64,000 nt of DNA from NCBI GenBank assembly GCA_963731665.1, contig CAVSWP010000010.1, positions 111,933-175,932 on the forward strand, read 5' to 3'. Position 1 is the first letter of the stretch, and each line of letters starts with the position of its first letter. The translations under genes were made by a program, and so were the position numbers. Source of the stretch: Chersky-840 sp035604715 (lineage in GTDB: Bacteria; Actinomycetota; Acidimicrobiia; Acidimicrobiales; UBA8190). The notes beneath the pieces are model-generated. The model was given only the letters and a program-made list of their open reading frames with translations, searched no databases and had not been told where the DNA came from. Positions 1 to 8,310 of the stretch are shown in pieces.

Positions 1-1
1 C

Positions 2-2287
2 CTCGACCGCCTGTACGGCTACGAGGTGTCACCGGTGCTGTGGAAGAAGGTGATGCCCCGCCTCTCGGCGGGCCGGGTCCAGAGCGTGGCCACCCGGATG
101 ATCGTCGAACGGGAGCGGGCCCGCATGCGATTCCGCGCCGCCACGTGGTGGGATCTCGAAGGCACGTTTGACGCCGCCGGCCAGGGCTTCACCGCCAACC
201 TGGTGGCCGTGGGGGGCACGCCGGTGGCCACCGGCCGGGACTTCGCCGAGACCGGGGAGCTCACCCGGGGCGACGTGGTGCTCCTGGGCGAGCCCGAGGC
301 CACCCGACTGGTCCAGGGCCTCGCCGGCCAGACCTTCGCGGTGCGATCGGTGACCGAGAAGCCCTACCGGCGCTCGCCGGCGCCTCCGTTCATGACCTCG
401 ACGCTGCAGCAGGAGGCGAGCCGCAAGCTCCGCTTCGGCGCGCAACGGACGATGCAGGTGGCCCAGCGGCTCTACGAACAGGGCTGGATCACCTACATGC
501 GGACCGACTCCACCACGTTGTCGGACGAGGCGCTGACGGCGGCCCGGGCCCAGGCGTCCGCGCTGTACGGGGGCGAGTACGTTCCCGAGGCGCCTCGTCG
601 CTACGAGCGCAAGGTGAAGAACGCCCAGGAGGCCCACGAGGCCATCCGGCCCGCCGGTGAGGCCTTCCGCACTCCCGACGAAGCGGCCCGGGTGCTCAAC
701 GGGGACACCCTCCGGCTCTACGACCTCATCTGGAAGCGCACGGTGGCCTCCCAGATGGCCGACGCCACCGGCACGAGCGCCCAGGTCCGGCTGGTGGGCA
801 CTCCGGCCGGGGCCACGCCCGCCGACGAGGCGGAATTCTCGGCCTCGGGCACCGTCATCGGGTTCGCAGGATTCCTGCGGGCGTACGTGGAGGGATCCGA
901 CGACCCCGACGCCGAGACGGCCGAGCGCGACGTGCAGCTCCCGGCCCTGGTGGAGGGCGACACCCTGTCGGCCCGGGAGATCGAGGCCCGTGCCCACAGC
1001 ACCCAGCCCCCGGCCCGCTACACCGAGGCGTCGCTCGTCAAGGCGCTCGAGGAGCTCGGCGTGGGGCGACCCTCGACCTACGCCAGCATCCTCGGCACCA
1101 TCCAGAACCGGGGATACGTGTGGAAGAAAGGCACAGCGCTGGTGCCGTCGTTCACGGCGTTCGCCGTCGTGGGCCTGCTGGAGCGGTACTTCGGCGACCT
1201 CGTCGACTACGGGTTCACGGCGGCGATGGAGGACGACCTCGACGAGATCGCCCAGGGTGAGCAGGAGGTCCTCCCGTGGCTGACGCGTTTCTATTTCGGC
1301 GGCAACGGGTCCAGTGCGCCCGCGCACGAGAGTCGCCGGGGACTGAAGGAGGACGTGTCCTCGCACCTCGGCGAGATCGACGCCCGCGAGGTCAACTCGA
1401 TCGCCATCGGAGCCGATGATTCCGGGGAGCCCATCGTGGTGCGCGTCGGCCGCTACGGCCCGTACCTCCAACGCGGCGAGGACCGGGCCTCGATCCCCGA
1501 GGACCTGGCGCCCGACGAGCTCACCGTGGCGCGTGCCGAGGAGCTCCTGTCGGCCCCGTCGGGTGACCGCACTCTGGGCGAGGACCCCGAGAGCGGGCTG
1601 CCGGTGCTCGTCCGTTCGGGCCGCTTCGGTCCCTACATCCAATTGGGCGAGGCCGTCGAGGGCGGCGAGCGGCCCCGGACGGCGTCGCTGTTCCAATCGA
1701 TGACCCCCGAGACCGTGGCGCTGGACGAGGCGCTGCAGTTGCTCCGACTTCCCCGGACCGTGGGCACCGACCCCTCGTCGGGCGAGGTGGTCGAGGCCCT
1801 CAACGGGCGGTTCGGGCCGTACGTGAAGAAGGGGACCGACACCCGGAGCCTCGAGACCGAGGGTCAATTGCTCTCGGTCTCGCTCGACGAGGCGCTGGCG
1901 TTGTTCGCCCAGCCGAAGACACGCCGGGGACGGACCACCGCCGCCCCGCTGCGTGAGCTCGGCGAGGACCCCGAGACCGCCGCGCCGGTGGTGGTGCGCT
2001 CGGGGCGTTTCGGGCCGTATGTGACCGATGGCACCACCAACGCGTCGCTGCGCAAGGGGGACGAGCCCGAGACGATCACCATCGAGCGCGCCGCCGAGTT
2101 GCTCGCCGATCGCCGCGCCGCCGGGCCGCCCGTCAAGCGGGCGCGGGCCGCCAAGTCCACCAAGAAGACCGCCAAGAAGGGCTCGGCCACCAAGAAGACG
2201 GCCAAGAAGGGCTCGGCCACCAAGAAGGCGGCCAAGAAGACGGCGACCGCCAAGAAGGTTTCGCCAGGGTCGCCCGAGACGGCGTGA
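2..2287 (+). CDS. topA: DNA topoisomerase I, 3' part (5' end outside window)
   Basis: Type IA topoisomerase, which relaxes negative supercoils through a transient 5'-phosphotyrosine. The reading frame is open to the left edge: the first codons (LDRLYGYEVSPVLWKK) are already inside the conserved core, so the Toprim domain is missing only because the window starts late. The catalytic tyrosine lies in ITYMRTDS, codon 494-496. The C-terminal half has four topoisomerase-I C-terminal repeats, each with a GR(Y/F)GPY core (GRYGPYLQRGE, SGRFGPYIQLGE, NGRFGPYVKKGT, SGRFGPYVTDGT), and no zinc fingers, as in actinobacteria. It ends in a Lys-rich tail of the kind that binds DNA in mycobacterial TopA. The stop overlaps the tmk start. 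Confidence 0.97.
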   Translation, partial: LDRLYGYEVSPVLWKKVMPRLSAGRVQSVATRMIVERERARMRFRAATWWDLEGTFDAAGQGFTANLVAVGGTPVATGRDFAETGELTRGDVVLLGEPEATRLVQGLAGQTFAVRSVTEKPYRRSPAPPFMTSTLQQEASRKLRFGAQRTMQVAQRLYEQGWITYMRTDSTTLSDEALTAARAQASALYGGEYVPEAPRRYERKVKNAQEAHEAIRPAGEAFRTPDEAARVLNGDTLRLYDLIWKRTVASQMADATGTSAQVRLVGTPAGATPADEAEFSASGTVIGFAGFLRAYVEGSDDPDAETAERDVQLPALVEGDTLSAREIEARAHSTQPPARYTEASLVKALEELGVGRPSTYASILGTIQNRGYVWKKGTALVPSFTAFAVVGLLERYFGDLVDYGFTAAMEDDLDEIAQGEQEVLPWLTRFYFGGNGSSAPAHESRRGLKEDVSSHLGEIDAREVNSIAIGADDSGEPIVVRVGRYGPYLQRGEDRASIPEDLAPDELTVARAEELLSAPSGDRTLGEDPESGLPVLVRSGRFGPYIQLGEAVEGGERPRTASLFQSMTPETVALDEALQLLRLPRTVGTDPSSGEVVEALNGRFGPYVKKGTDTRSLETEGQLLSVSLDEALALFAQPKTRRGRTTAAPLRELGEDPETAAPVVVRSGRFGPYVTDGTTNASLRKGDEPETITIERAAELLADRRAAGPPVKRARAAKSTKKTAKKGSATKKTAKKGSATKKAAKKTATAKKVSPGSPETA
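2159..2248 (+). repeat. 30-bp tandem repeat in the topA tail
   Basis: Three consecutive 30-bp units (2159-2188, 2189-2218, 2219-2248) encode TKKTAKKGSA-like decapeptides. The first two differ at one base and the third has diverged. They form the lysine-rich C-terminal tail of TopA. Unit-number variation between strains would be in frame. Confidence 0.85.
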
Positions 2288-2913
2288 GCGGTCGCGGCCG
2301 GCTGATCGCCCTCGAGGGCGTCGACGGCTGCGGAAAGTCCACGCACGCCGCCTTGCTGGCGGCCGCCATCGGGGCGCTGTCCACCTCCGAGCCCGGAGCG
2401 ACACCGCTGGGGGCGACGTTGCGGGCGCTGGTGCTCGATCCGACCCTTCCCCCCATCTCCGAACGGGCCGAGGCGCTTCTCATGGCGGCCGACCGGGCCG
2501 AGCACGTGACCGAGGTGCTGCGGCCCGCGCTCGAAGCAGGGCGCTGGGTCGTCACCGAGCGATTCTCGGGGTCGACCCTCGCCTATCAGGGATACGGACG
2601 GGGCCTCGACCTCGGGGAGTTGGGCGACCTGGTGCGGTGGGCAGCGGCGGGGATCACGCCGGACCTGACCGTCCTCCTCGACATCGACCCCGAGGTGGCG
2701 CGCCGGCGCCTCGACCCGCAGCGCGCCGATCGCCTCGAACGGCTCGACGCCGACTTCCACCACCGGGTGCGCGCCGGCTACCGGGCGCTCGCCGAGGCCG
2801 ACCCCGACACCTGGGTCGTCGTCGACGCCGCCGGCGACATCGACGCTGTCGCCCGAGAGCTGTTGGCCGTGGTCGAACGGCGTCTCGGACCCCTGCCCTC
2901 GGTGGCTTCATGA
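2284..2913 (+). CDS. tmk: thymidylate kinase
   Basis: Phosphorylates dTMP to dTDP for DNA synthesis. The 209-aa protein is normal length. It has the P-loop GVDGCGKST near residue 12, the TERFSGSTLAYQGYGRG segment of the dTMP site, and the LDIDPEVARRR lid region. The GTG start shares bases with the topA stop (GTGA), indicating translational coupling; holB follows after 10 bases. The usual REPGGT dTMP-binding motif reads SEPGAT here, so the arginine is replaced by serine. Otherwise the family call is secure. Confidence 0.95.
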   Translation: MSGRGRLIALEGVDGCGKSTHAALLAAAIGALSTSEPGATPLGATLRALVLDPTLPPISERAEALLMAADRAEHVTEVLRPALEAGRWVVTERFSGSTLAYQGYGRGLDLGELGDLVRWAAAGITPDLTVLLDIDPEVARRRLDPQRADRLERLDADFHHRVRAGYRALAEADPDTWVVVDAAGDIDAVARELLAVVERRLGPLPSVAS

Positions 2914-2923
2914 CAGTGGCCCG

Positions 2924-4048
2924 GTGAGCGCGCCGGCCGGCGACGACGCGCTCCCGTCCGCCGCGCTGTTCTCCGAGGTCGTGGGCCAGGCCGACGCCGT
3001 GGCCCAGTTGCGCGCCGGGGCTCGGCAACCGGTGCACGCCTATCTCCTGGTGGGTGCGCCCGGACTGGGCCAGCGCCTTCTGGTCCGGGGCTTCGCGGCT
3101 GCGCTGTTGTGCCCCCTCGGCGGTTGCGGGGCGTGCGAGGTCTGTCGCCGCGCCCTGTCCGGAGTCCACCCCGACGTGGTGGAGGTGGAGAGGGCCGGCC
3201 CGTCGGTGACCGTCGACGACGCCCGCGACGTGGTGCGGCTCGCCCAGCGGCGCCCCCTCGAAGCGCACCGGCAGGTGATCGTGGTGTCCGACATCCACCT
3301 CGCCCGCCTGGCCGCGCCGGTCTTGCTGAAGACGCTCGAAGAGCCCGCCGGCCAGACCGTCTTCGTGCTGCTCGCCGACTCCGTCCCGGCCGAGCTGGCC
3401 ACGGTGGCCAGCCGCTCTGTGCGCATCGAGCTGCGCCCGGTGCCACCTTCGGAGCTCGGGCAGTGGCTCGTGGGGACCGGCATGGCCCCTGACCTCGCCG
3501 CCGAGCTGGCCGAGGCATCGGGGGGCAGCGTGGACCGGGCCCGCCTGCTCGCCGCCGACGGGGGTTTCGCTCAACGACGCCAGCTGTGGCGATCGGTGCC
3601 GTCGCGACTCGACGGCACCGGCGCGGCGGCCGCATCGCTGGCGGCCGAGCTGCTGTCCTCGGCCGAGGAGGCGCTCGAACCCGTGCGGGCCCGTCACCAG
3701 GCCGAGATGGAGGGGCTCGCCGTCGAGGCCGAGCAGCGGGGAGAGAGGTCCGTGGCCCGGCGCAAGGAGATCGAGGACCGCCAGCACCGCGAGGAGCGCC
3801 GGTGGCGCACCGACGAGCTGCGCGCCGGGTTCACCGTGCTCGCCTCCGCCTATCGCGACCGGTTGGTGACGTTGGTGGCGCCCGACGCCACGCCGGCGGC
3901 CTGGTCGGGGAGAACTGGAGAGCGGGTGCGTGAGCTCGCCGGCGCCATCGCCGTGGTGGAGCGATCTTCGGCGGAGCTCATCCGCAACCCCAACGAATCG
4001 CTGTTGCTCGAGGCGATGCTGGTGCGCCTGTCGGCGGTCACCGGCTGA
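2924..4048 (+). CDS. holB: DNA polymerase III clamp-loader delta' subunit
   Basis: Non-ATPase structural subunit of the clamp loader that places the beta clamp on DNA. The 374-aa protein starts with the VVGQADAVAQLRAGARQPVHAYLLVG signature split over residues 20-45. Its P-loop is degenerate (GAPGLGQRLL, no GKT), as expected for delta'. The zinc module CPLGGCGACEVC and the LLKTLEEP motif follow. The C-terminal part is charged and probably helical (RRKEIEDRQHREERRW). The topA-tmk-holB order is the standard actinobacterial arrangement. Confidence 0.92.
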   Translation: MSAPAGDDALPSAALFSEVVGQADAVAQLRAGARQPVHAYLLVGAPGLGQRLLVRGFAAALLCPLGGCGACEVCRRALSGVHPDVVEVERAGPSVTVDDARDVVRLAQRRPLEAHRQVIVVSDIHLARLAAPVLLKTLEEPAGQTVFVLLADSVPAELATVASRSVRIELRPVPPSELGQWLVGTGMAPDLAAELAEASGGSVDRARLLAADGGFAQRRQLWRSVPSRLDGTGAAAASLAAELLSSAEEALEPVRARHQAEMEGLAVEAEQRGERSVARRKEIEDRQHREERRWRTDELRAGFTVLASAYRDRLVTLVAPDATPAAWSGRTGERVRELAGAIAVVERSSAELIRNPNESLLLEAMLVRLSAVTG

Positions 4049-4111
4049 CTCACGGCCTCGGCGCGGGCCGCGGGAGCGCGACGGCGGTCAGGTAGTTTGA
4101 TCGGTCACGTC

Positions 4112-4184
4112 GCCTGGGTAGCTCAGCTGGTAGAGCAGCGCATTCGTAATGCGCAGGTCAGGGGTTCGAGTCCCCTCCCAGGCT
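4112..4184 (+). tRNA. tRNA-Thr (anticodon CGT)
   Basis: A complete 73-nt cloverleaf. The acceptor stem is GCCTGGG/CCCAGGC, the D-arm GCTC/GAGC, the anticodon stem GCGCA/TGCGC with loop TTCGTAA (anticodon at 4145-4147), and the T-arm AGGGG/CCCCT with TTCGAGT. The discriminator is T and CCA is not encoded (CCG follows). It reads ACG. A second threonine tRNA lies at 28324-28396. Confidence 0.98.
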
Positions 4185-4381
4185 CCGTCGGCGGGCTCGA
4201 CTGCGCGCTCGCTGCGCCGGCGCAAGCGGGTGGCACCGGGCCTTCTCGTTGTCCGGGAGTTGAGCGTCTTTTGGACTTCCGGTGAGGATCGGGCGGCACC
4301 ATGGCCACAGGGGGGGCACGCCGCCGGGACCTTTTTGGGCTCGGCGGCGCGGCGGACGGGAAACCGGACGGGGGGTCCGCG

Positions 4382-4852
4382 ATGAGCATTACGCATCCGT
4401 TTGGGGCCCGGGACGACACCGCTTCCGAGCAGGCGCAACGCCGCGCTGCGCAGGCCACGGCGCCGGCGGTGGTGTACCTGGCGGCCGCCGAGAACACCTA
4501 CGGCACCCTGCTGTACCGCCGGGCCATGGGCCGGGTCGCCCAGCAGTGGCCCCGGGCGGTCGTCATGGACGCCGACGCCTGCGGCTTTGTGTCGCGCGCC
4601 GACTGGCACCTTCGCTGGCCGTTCATCCGAGACGGCATCGATTGTGTCGTCGTGCTGTCGGAGGCCGACGGCGCCATCGGCCGGGAGACCTGGCTCGAGC
4701 TGCGCGACGCCACCGACGCGGAGCTGCCGTGTTGGTTCGTCACCGCCGAGGGGGACCTAGCACCCCTGGCATCGATGTCCTTCCGGCTCTACCCCGCCGG
4801 AGTGCGCACCGAGAGGCGTTGGGCACTGGCCGAGGTGCTGCCCGACGCCTGA
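4382..4852 (+). CDS. hypothetical protein
   Basis: I do not recognise this gene. From the chosen ATG it encodes 156 aa; a GGGGGG run about 8 bases upstream could serve as ribosome site. The same frame is open from an ATG at 4301, but I see no better signal there. The protein has an alternating hydrophobic beginning (AVVYLAAAENTYGTLLYRRAM), a central DCVVVLSEADGAIGRETWLEL segment and no membrane helix. This resembles small Rossmann-like folds in which VVVLSEADG(x)IG sits at a nucleotide-binding turn, but that is only an impression. It stands alone between the tRNA and the sigma factor. Confidence 0.6.
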   Translation: MSITHPFGARDDTASEQAQRRAAQATAPAVVYLAAAENTYGTLLYRRAMGRVAQQWPRAVVMDADACGFVSRADWHLRWPFIRDGIDCVVVLSEADGAIGRETWLELRDATDAELPCWFVTAEGDLAPLASMSFRLYPAGVRTERRWALAEVLPDA

Positions 4853-4928
4853 AGGGGCCGCGGCTGCGACGAGGTGTCTCCGAGGAGGTGCCGGCGGCGC
4901 GCCGTCACCGACGGCACACCCACTGACT

Positions 4929-5519
4929 ATGGTGCAGCGCATGGCCGATCGGGGTCGTTTCACAGAGCTCGCCATGCCGCACATGCAGGCGTTGTACACC
5001 GCCGCCTTGCGCATGACCCGCAACCCGGCCGACGCCGAGGACCTCGTGCAGGAGACGTTCCTGAAGGCGTACCGCTCCTTCGACCGCTACGAGGACGGGA
5101 CGAACATCCGGGCGTGGCTCTACAAGATCCTCACCAATACCTTCATCAACAGCTATCGCGCCGCCAAACGGCGACCGGAGAAGGCGGACGTCGAGGATGT
5201 CGAGGACCTCTACCTGTACCACCGCATCGGCGACCTCCAGGCCACCGGGGCGGGGCGATCGGCGGAGGACGAGGTGTTCGAGCACTTCACCGACGACGAG
5301 GTGAAGAAGGCCATCGAGTCGCTCCCCGAAGCTTTCCGCATCGCCGTGCTGCTCGCTGACGTGGAGGGTTTCTCCTACAAGGAGATTGCCGACATCACCG
5401 AGGTGCCCATCGGGACTGTCATGAGCCGGATCCACCGGGGAAGAAAGGCGCTTCAGAAGGCGTTGCTCGAGTTTGCCGTGGCGCGCGGTCTGGTCGGGTC
5501 CACCGAGGCGGGGCACTAG
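4929..5519 (+). CDS. sigH: ECF RNA polymerase sigma factor, SigH/SigR type
   Basis: Group 4 sigma factor of the SigR/SigH (thiol-oxidative and heat stress) clade, 196 aa. Region 2 is RMTRNPADAEDLVQETFLKAYRSFDRY followed by NIRAWLYKILTNTFIN. Region 4 is SLPEAFRIAVLLADVEGFSYKEIA with the helix-turn-helix VPIGTVMSRIHRGRKAL. The gene next to it encodes a zinc anti-sigma factor, which defines this clade. ATG 4929 is the first start; GTG 4932 and ATG 4941 are alternatives, with no clear ribosome site at any of them. In the family, disulfide formation in the anti-sigma releases this factor. Confidence 0.93.
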   Translation: MVQRMADRGRFTELAMPHMQALYTAALRMTRNPADAEDLVQETFLKAYRSFDRYEDGTNIRAWLYKILTNTFINSYRAAKRRPEKADVEDVEDLYLYHRIGDLQATGAGRSAEDEVFEHFTDDEVKKAIESLPEAFRIAVLLADVEGFSYKEIADITEVPIGTVMSRIHRGRKALQKALLEFAVARGLVGSTEAGH

Positions 5520-5545
5520 CCTCGGGGTTGATGGGAGAAGGCGAG

Positions 5546-5818
5546 ATGGGGTCCGAAGAGCCCGAGGTCGATTGCAACGAGACGATCGAGCGGCTCTATC
5601 ACTATCTCGACGGCGAGCTCACCGACGAGCGCCGCAAGGAGATCCGCGTCCATCTCGACGAGTGCGCCCCGTGCCTCGGGGCCTTTGACTTCGAGTCCGA
5701 TCTCCGCAAGGTGATCGCCAACCGCTGCAAGGACCACGTCCCGGACTCCCTGCGCCAGCGGGTTCACGACGCCATCCTCGAGGAGGAGCGCCGCCAGGCG
5801 TCGGGTCACTCGAGTTGA
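5546..5818 (+). CDS. rsrA: zinc-containing anti-sigma factor (RsrA/RshA family)
   Basis: Redox-sensing anti-sigma partner of the preceding gene, about 90 aa. It has the ZAS motif H-x3-C-x2-C (HLDECAPC) and an upstream cysteine (VDCNETIERLYHYLDGEL), matching the four zinc/disulfide ligands known in RsrA. ATG 5546 is preceded by GGAGAAGG at a good distance. ATG 5531 is in frame and lies 9 bases after a TAGCCT hexamer, so a leaderless longer form is possible. The 26-base gap to the sigma gene implies co-expression. Confidence 0.9.
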   Translation: MGSEEPEVDCNETIERLYHYLDGELTDERRKEIRVHLDECAPCLGAFDFESDLRKVIANRCKDHVPDSLRQRVHDAILEEERRQASGHSS

Positions 5819-6028
5819 GCCGCCGGTTAGTGTCGGCGGCCCCTCGACACCCCCGTCTTGCCGTCGGTTGCCCTGCGGTCGGCGCCCACGGCACCTGATC
5901 CTCCGGCTCCGAAGCCGGCAATTGGCAATTCCCAACGATCACACAACGACTCGACCTGTCCCTCACGACGTCTCATCCAGGCGTCGATAGGAAGCCGAAC
6001 GCGATCTCAGCGGCGGGAGGTTGAGGGC

Positions 6029-6235
6029 ATGGAAGAGCGCACCGAGTTCGGAGACCAGTCCATCGGGGGCAGCGCATTCACCGGTCACGGCCGGCCGTCG
6101 CGCACGTTCGCGTCGGGCCGGGTCTGCGCCGAGCCCGGCTGCGACACCAAGCTGTCCATCTACAACGACGACGAGTACTGCTGCCTGCATCTCAGCCCCA
6201 GTACGCCCAGGCTGCGAGGCAAGAAGATCGCCTGA
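6029..6235 (+). CDS. small Cys/His protein, probable zinc ribbon
   Basis: A 68-aa protein from an ATG preceded by GGGAGG. The core C-x4-C-x10-C-x2-H type pattern (CAEPGCDTKLSIYNDDEYCCLH) resembles short actinobacterial proteins with a GC-x-T-x-LS-x-YN signature. The ligand set suggests one zinc ion. The termini are polar and look disordered. It sits 210 bases after the anti-sigma gene; nothing visible in that gap makes it part of the sigma operon. Function unknown. Confidence 0.7.
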   Translation: MEERTEFGDQSIGGSAFTGHGRPSRTFASGRVCAEPGCDTKLSIYNDDEYCCLHLSPSTPRLRGKKIA

Positions 6236-6261
6236 GAAGGCGCAGACGGCCCCACGCTCCC

Positions 6262-6267
6262 TACACT
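6262..6267 (+). promoter_or_regulatory. -10 hexamer of a leaderless promoter
   Basis: TACACT whose last T lies 8 bases before the GTG at 6275. There is no Shine-Dalgarno sequence between. The predicted transcription start coincides with the start codon; this fixes the start of the DUF2342 gene. Confidence 0.6.
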
Positions 6268-6274
6268 GGGGGTC

Positions 6275-7366
6275 GTGACCAGCCCCGTGTCGTGGGACGT
6301 GGCCCAACGCGTCGCCACGTGGGTCGGCTCTCGGGGCTCCTTGCTGGGCCCCCCCGGAGCCGGCACCCTCGACGCGGTCACCATGGCAGAGCTCGAGGCC
6401 GACTTCTCCGAGGCCACCACCCGCGCCGAGGCGTTGGTGATCGAAGCCACCGGGCTCCACCCCGCCACCGGCAGCGCCGGCGCCCTCGTGCTGGACCGGG
6501 CTGGCTGGGTGCGGGCCAACGTGTCCTCGTTCCGCCGGCTGCTCGAGCCCGTGCTCGAGAAGCTCGACACCGGAAGCCTGCAAGGACCCCTGGCCGGAGC
6601 GGCCCGCCGGGCGACGGGGGCTCAGCTCGGCCTCGTGCTCGGGTGGATGGCCACGCGGGTGCTCGGGCAGTACGACCTGCTGTTGGCCGAGGGCGAGGAC
6701 ACCGGCGGGGTGGTGTCGTACGTGGGCCCCAACATCGTGGCCATCGAGCGGCGCCACGGCTTCCCGGCCAAGCAATTCCGGCTGTGGATCGCCCTGCACG
6801 AGGTCACCCACCGTTGCCAGTTCACCGGTGTCCCGTGGCTGCGGCCCCACTTCTTGTCCCTCGTCGACCAGGCCATGTCGGGTATGACCCCTGACCCCAA
6901 GCGCTTCGTCGAGGCGTTGCGGCGGGCGGCGGCGGCGGTACGGGCCGGGCACAACCCCCTCGAAGAGGCCGGCATGCTCGGGCTGGTGGCGCCCCCCGAA
7001 CAGCTCGAGGTGATCGGGCGCATCCAGGCCATGATGAGCCTGCTCGAGGGGCACGGGGACATCACGATGGACCGGGCGGGCGCCGACGCCGTGCCCGACG
7101 CCGAGACGTTCTCGCGCGTGCTGCGCGAACGGCGCCAACGGGCCAGCCTGCCGTCGCGCCTGCTCCAGCAGCTGGTGGGGATCGAGGCGAAGTTGCGCCA
7201 GTACGAGGCGGGGGAGCGCTTCATCCGCGCCGTGGAGGCCACGGGCGGACCGGAGCTGCTGGCCCGGGTGTGGGAAGGGCCCGAGATGCTCCCCACCATG
7301 GACGAGATCCGCCAGCCGGAGACGTGGGTGACACGGATCGGACCTGCCCGCCTCGCCACGGGCTGA
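6275..7366 (+). CDS. zinc-dependent metalloprotease-like protein, DUF2342 family
   Basis: Member of the actinobacterial family often labelled 'coenzyme F420 biosynthesis associated' or 'putative hydrolase', 363 aa. The HEVTH motif (His175, Glu176, His179) is the zinc site of gluzincin-like proteases; the downstream stretch LLEGHGDITMDRAG supplies a likely third ligand/helix. No signal peptide, so probably cytoplasmic. The TGA stop shares its A with the ATG of tilS, a pairing conserved in actinobacteria. The real substrate of this family is not known to me. Confidence 0.88.
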   Translation: MTSPVSWDVAQRVATWVGSRGSLLGPPGAGTLDAVTMAELEADFSEATTRAEALVIEATGLHPATGSAGALVLDRAGWVRANVSSFRRLLEPVLEKLDTGSLQGPLAGAARRATGAQLGLVLGWMATRVLGQYDLLLAEGEDTGGVVSYVGPNIVAIERRHGFPAKQFRLWIALHEVTHRCQFTGVPWLRPHFLSLVDQAMSGMTPDPKRFVEALRRAAAAVRAGHNPLEEAGMLGLVAPPEQLEVIGRIQAMMSLLEGHGDITMDRAGADAVPDAETFSRVLRERRQRASLPSRLLQQLVGIEAKLRQYEAGERFIRAVEATGGPELLARVWEGPEMLPTMDEIRQPETWVTRIGPARLATG

Positions 7367-8304
7367 TGTCGGGGGCCGGTGGCGACACGCCGGGCGCGGC
7401 TCGGCCCGTCAGCGTCGACACCCTGTTGGAGCGGTGCACCTTCGCCCCCGCCGGCACCCCCCTGTGCTGTGCGGTCTCGGGGGGCCCGGACTCAGTGGCC
7501 CTGTTGGCCTTGGCCGTGGCGGCCGGTTGTGAGGTGACCGCCGTGCACGTCGACCACGGCTTGCGGGCGGGTTCGGAAGCCGAGGCCGACCTGGTGGCCC
7601 GGGCGGCCGCCACCGTGGGGGCGCGCTTTTCCGGGGTGCGGGTGCACGTCGCCGCGGGCCCCAACCTCGAGGCGCGCGCCCGCGCCGCCCGCCTCTCGGT
7701 CCTGCCGCCGGGGTCGGCCACCGGACACACCATGGACGACCAGGCCGAGACCGTCCTCGTCAACCTGCTGCGGGGCGCGGGACTCGACGGGTTGGCGGGG
7801 ATGCGACCGGGGCCGGCCCATCCCCTGCTGGCCATCCGCCGGGCCGACACCCATGCGTTGTGCGAGACCCTCGGCTTCGAGCCGGTGCAGGACCCCTCCA
7901 ATGCCGACCCCCGCTTCGTGCGCAACCGCGTCCGCCACGAGCTGCTTCCCTTGGCCAGCTCCCTGGCGGGGCGCGACCTCGTGCCCGTGCTGGCCCGACA
8001 GGCGGCGGTCCTGGCCGACGAGGCCGGCCTGCTCGACGCCCTGGCCGCCGAGATCGACGCCGGGGACGCCTCGGAGCTGGCTACGGCCCCCCCACCCCTG
8101 GCCCGCCGGGCCGCTCGCCGCTGGCTGCGCGCTGGCTCGCCGCACCCTCCCGACCTGGCCGCGGTGGAGCGGGTCCTGGCCGTGGCGCGCGGCCAGCTGG
8201 GCGCCACCGACGTGGCCCCCGGTATCCGGGTCCGACGCTCGCGCGGGGCGCTGTCGTCGGCGCCGATCGCCCCGGGGGCGTCCGGTAGTGTCGGCGCCCG
8301 ATGA
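7366..8304 (+). CDS. tilS: tRNA(Ile)-lysidine synthetase
   Basis: Converts C34 of tRNA-Ile(CAU) to lysidine so that it reads AUA. N-type ATP pyrophosphatase with the PP-loop SGGPDS at residues 38-43, VHVDHGLR, and the TGHTMDDQAETVLVNLLRG segment; NPRFVRNRVRHELLP-like motif present as DPRFVRNRVRHELLP. 312 aa, i.e. the short actinobacterial form. The ATG overlaps the previous stop. The frame is open further upstream, but the overlap start gives the normal N-terminus. Confidence 0.95.
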   Translation: MSGAGGDTPGAARPVSVDTLLERCTFAPAGTPLCCAVSGGPDSVALLALAVAAGCEVTAVHVDHGLRAGSEAEADLVARAAATVGARFSGVRVHVAAGPNLEARARAARLSVLPPGSATGHTMDDQAETVLVNLLRGAGLDGLAGMRPGPAHPLLAIRRADTHALCETLGFEPVQDPSNADPRFVRNRVRHELLPLASSLAGRDLVPVLARQAAVLADEAGLLDALAAEIDAGDASELATAPPPLARRAARRWLRAGSPHPPDLAAVERVLAVARGQLGATDVAPGIRVRRSRGALSSAPIAPGASGSVGAR

Positions 8305-8310
8305 CCGGGG

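Noticed and set aside
29..2404. 791-codon open frame on the minus strand opposite topA
   Set aside because: Arg/Gly/His-rich translation without any domain; antisense shadow caused by high GC. The same applies to long minus frames opposite clpC, groEL, tilS-folE and lysS.
4097..4285. Short plus-strand frame over the tRNA
   Set aside because: It runs through the cloverleaf of tRNA-Thr(CGT).
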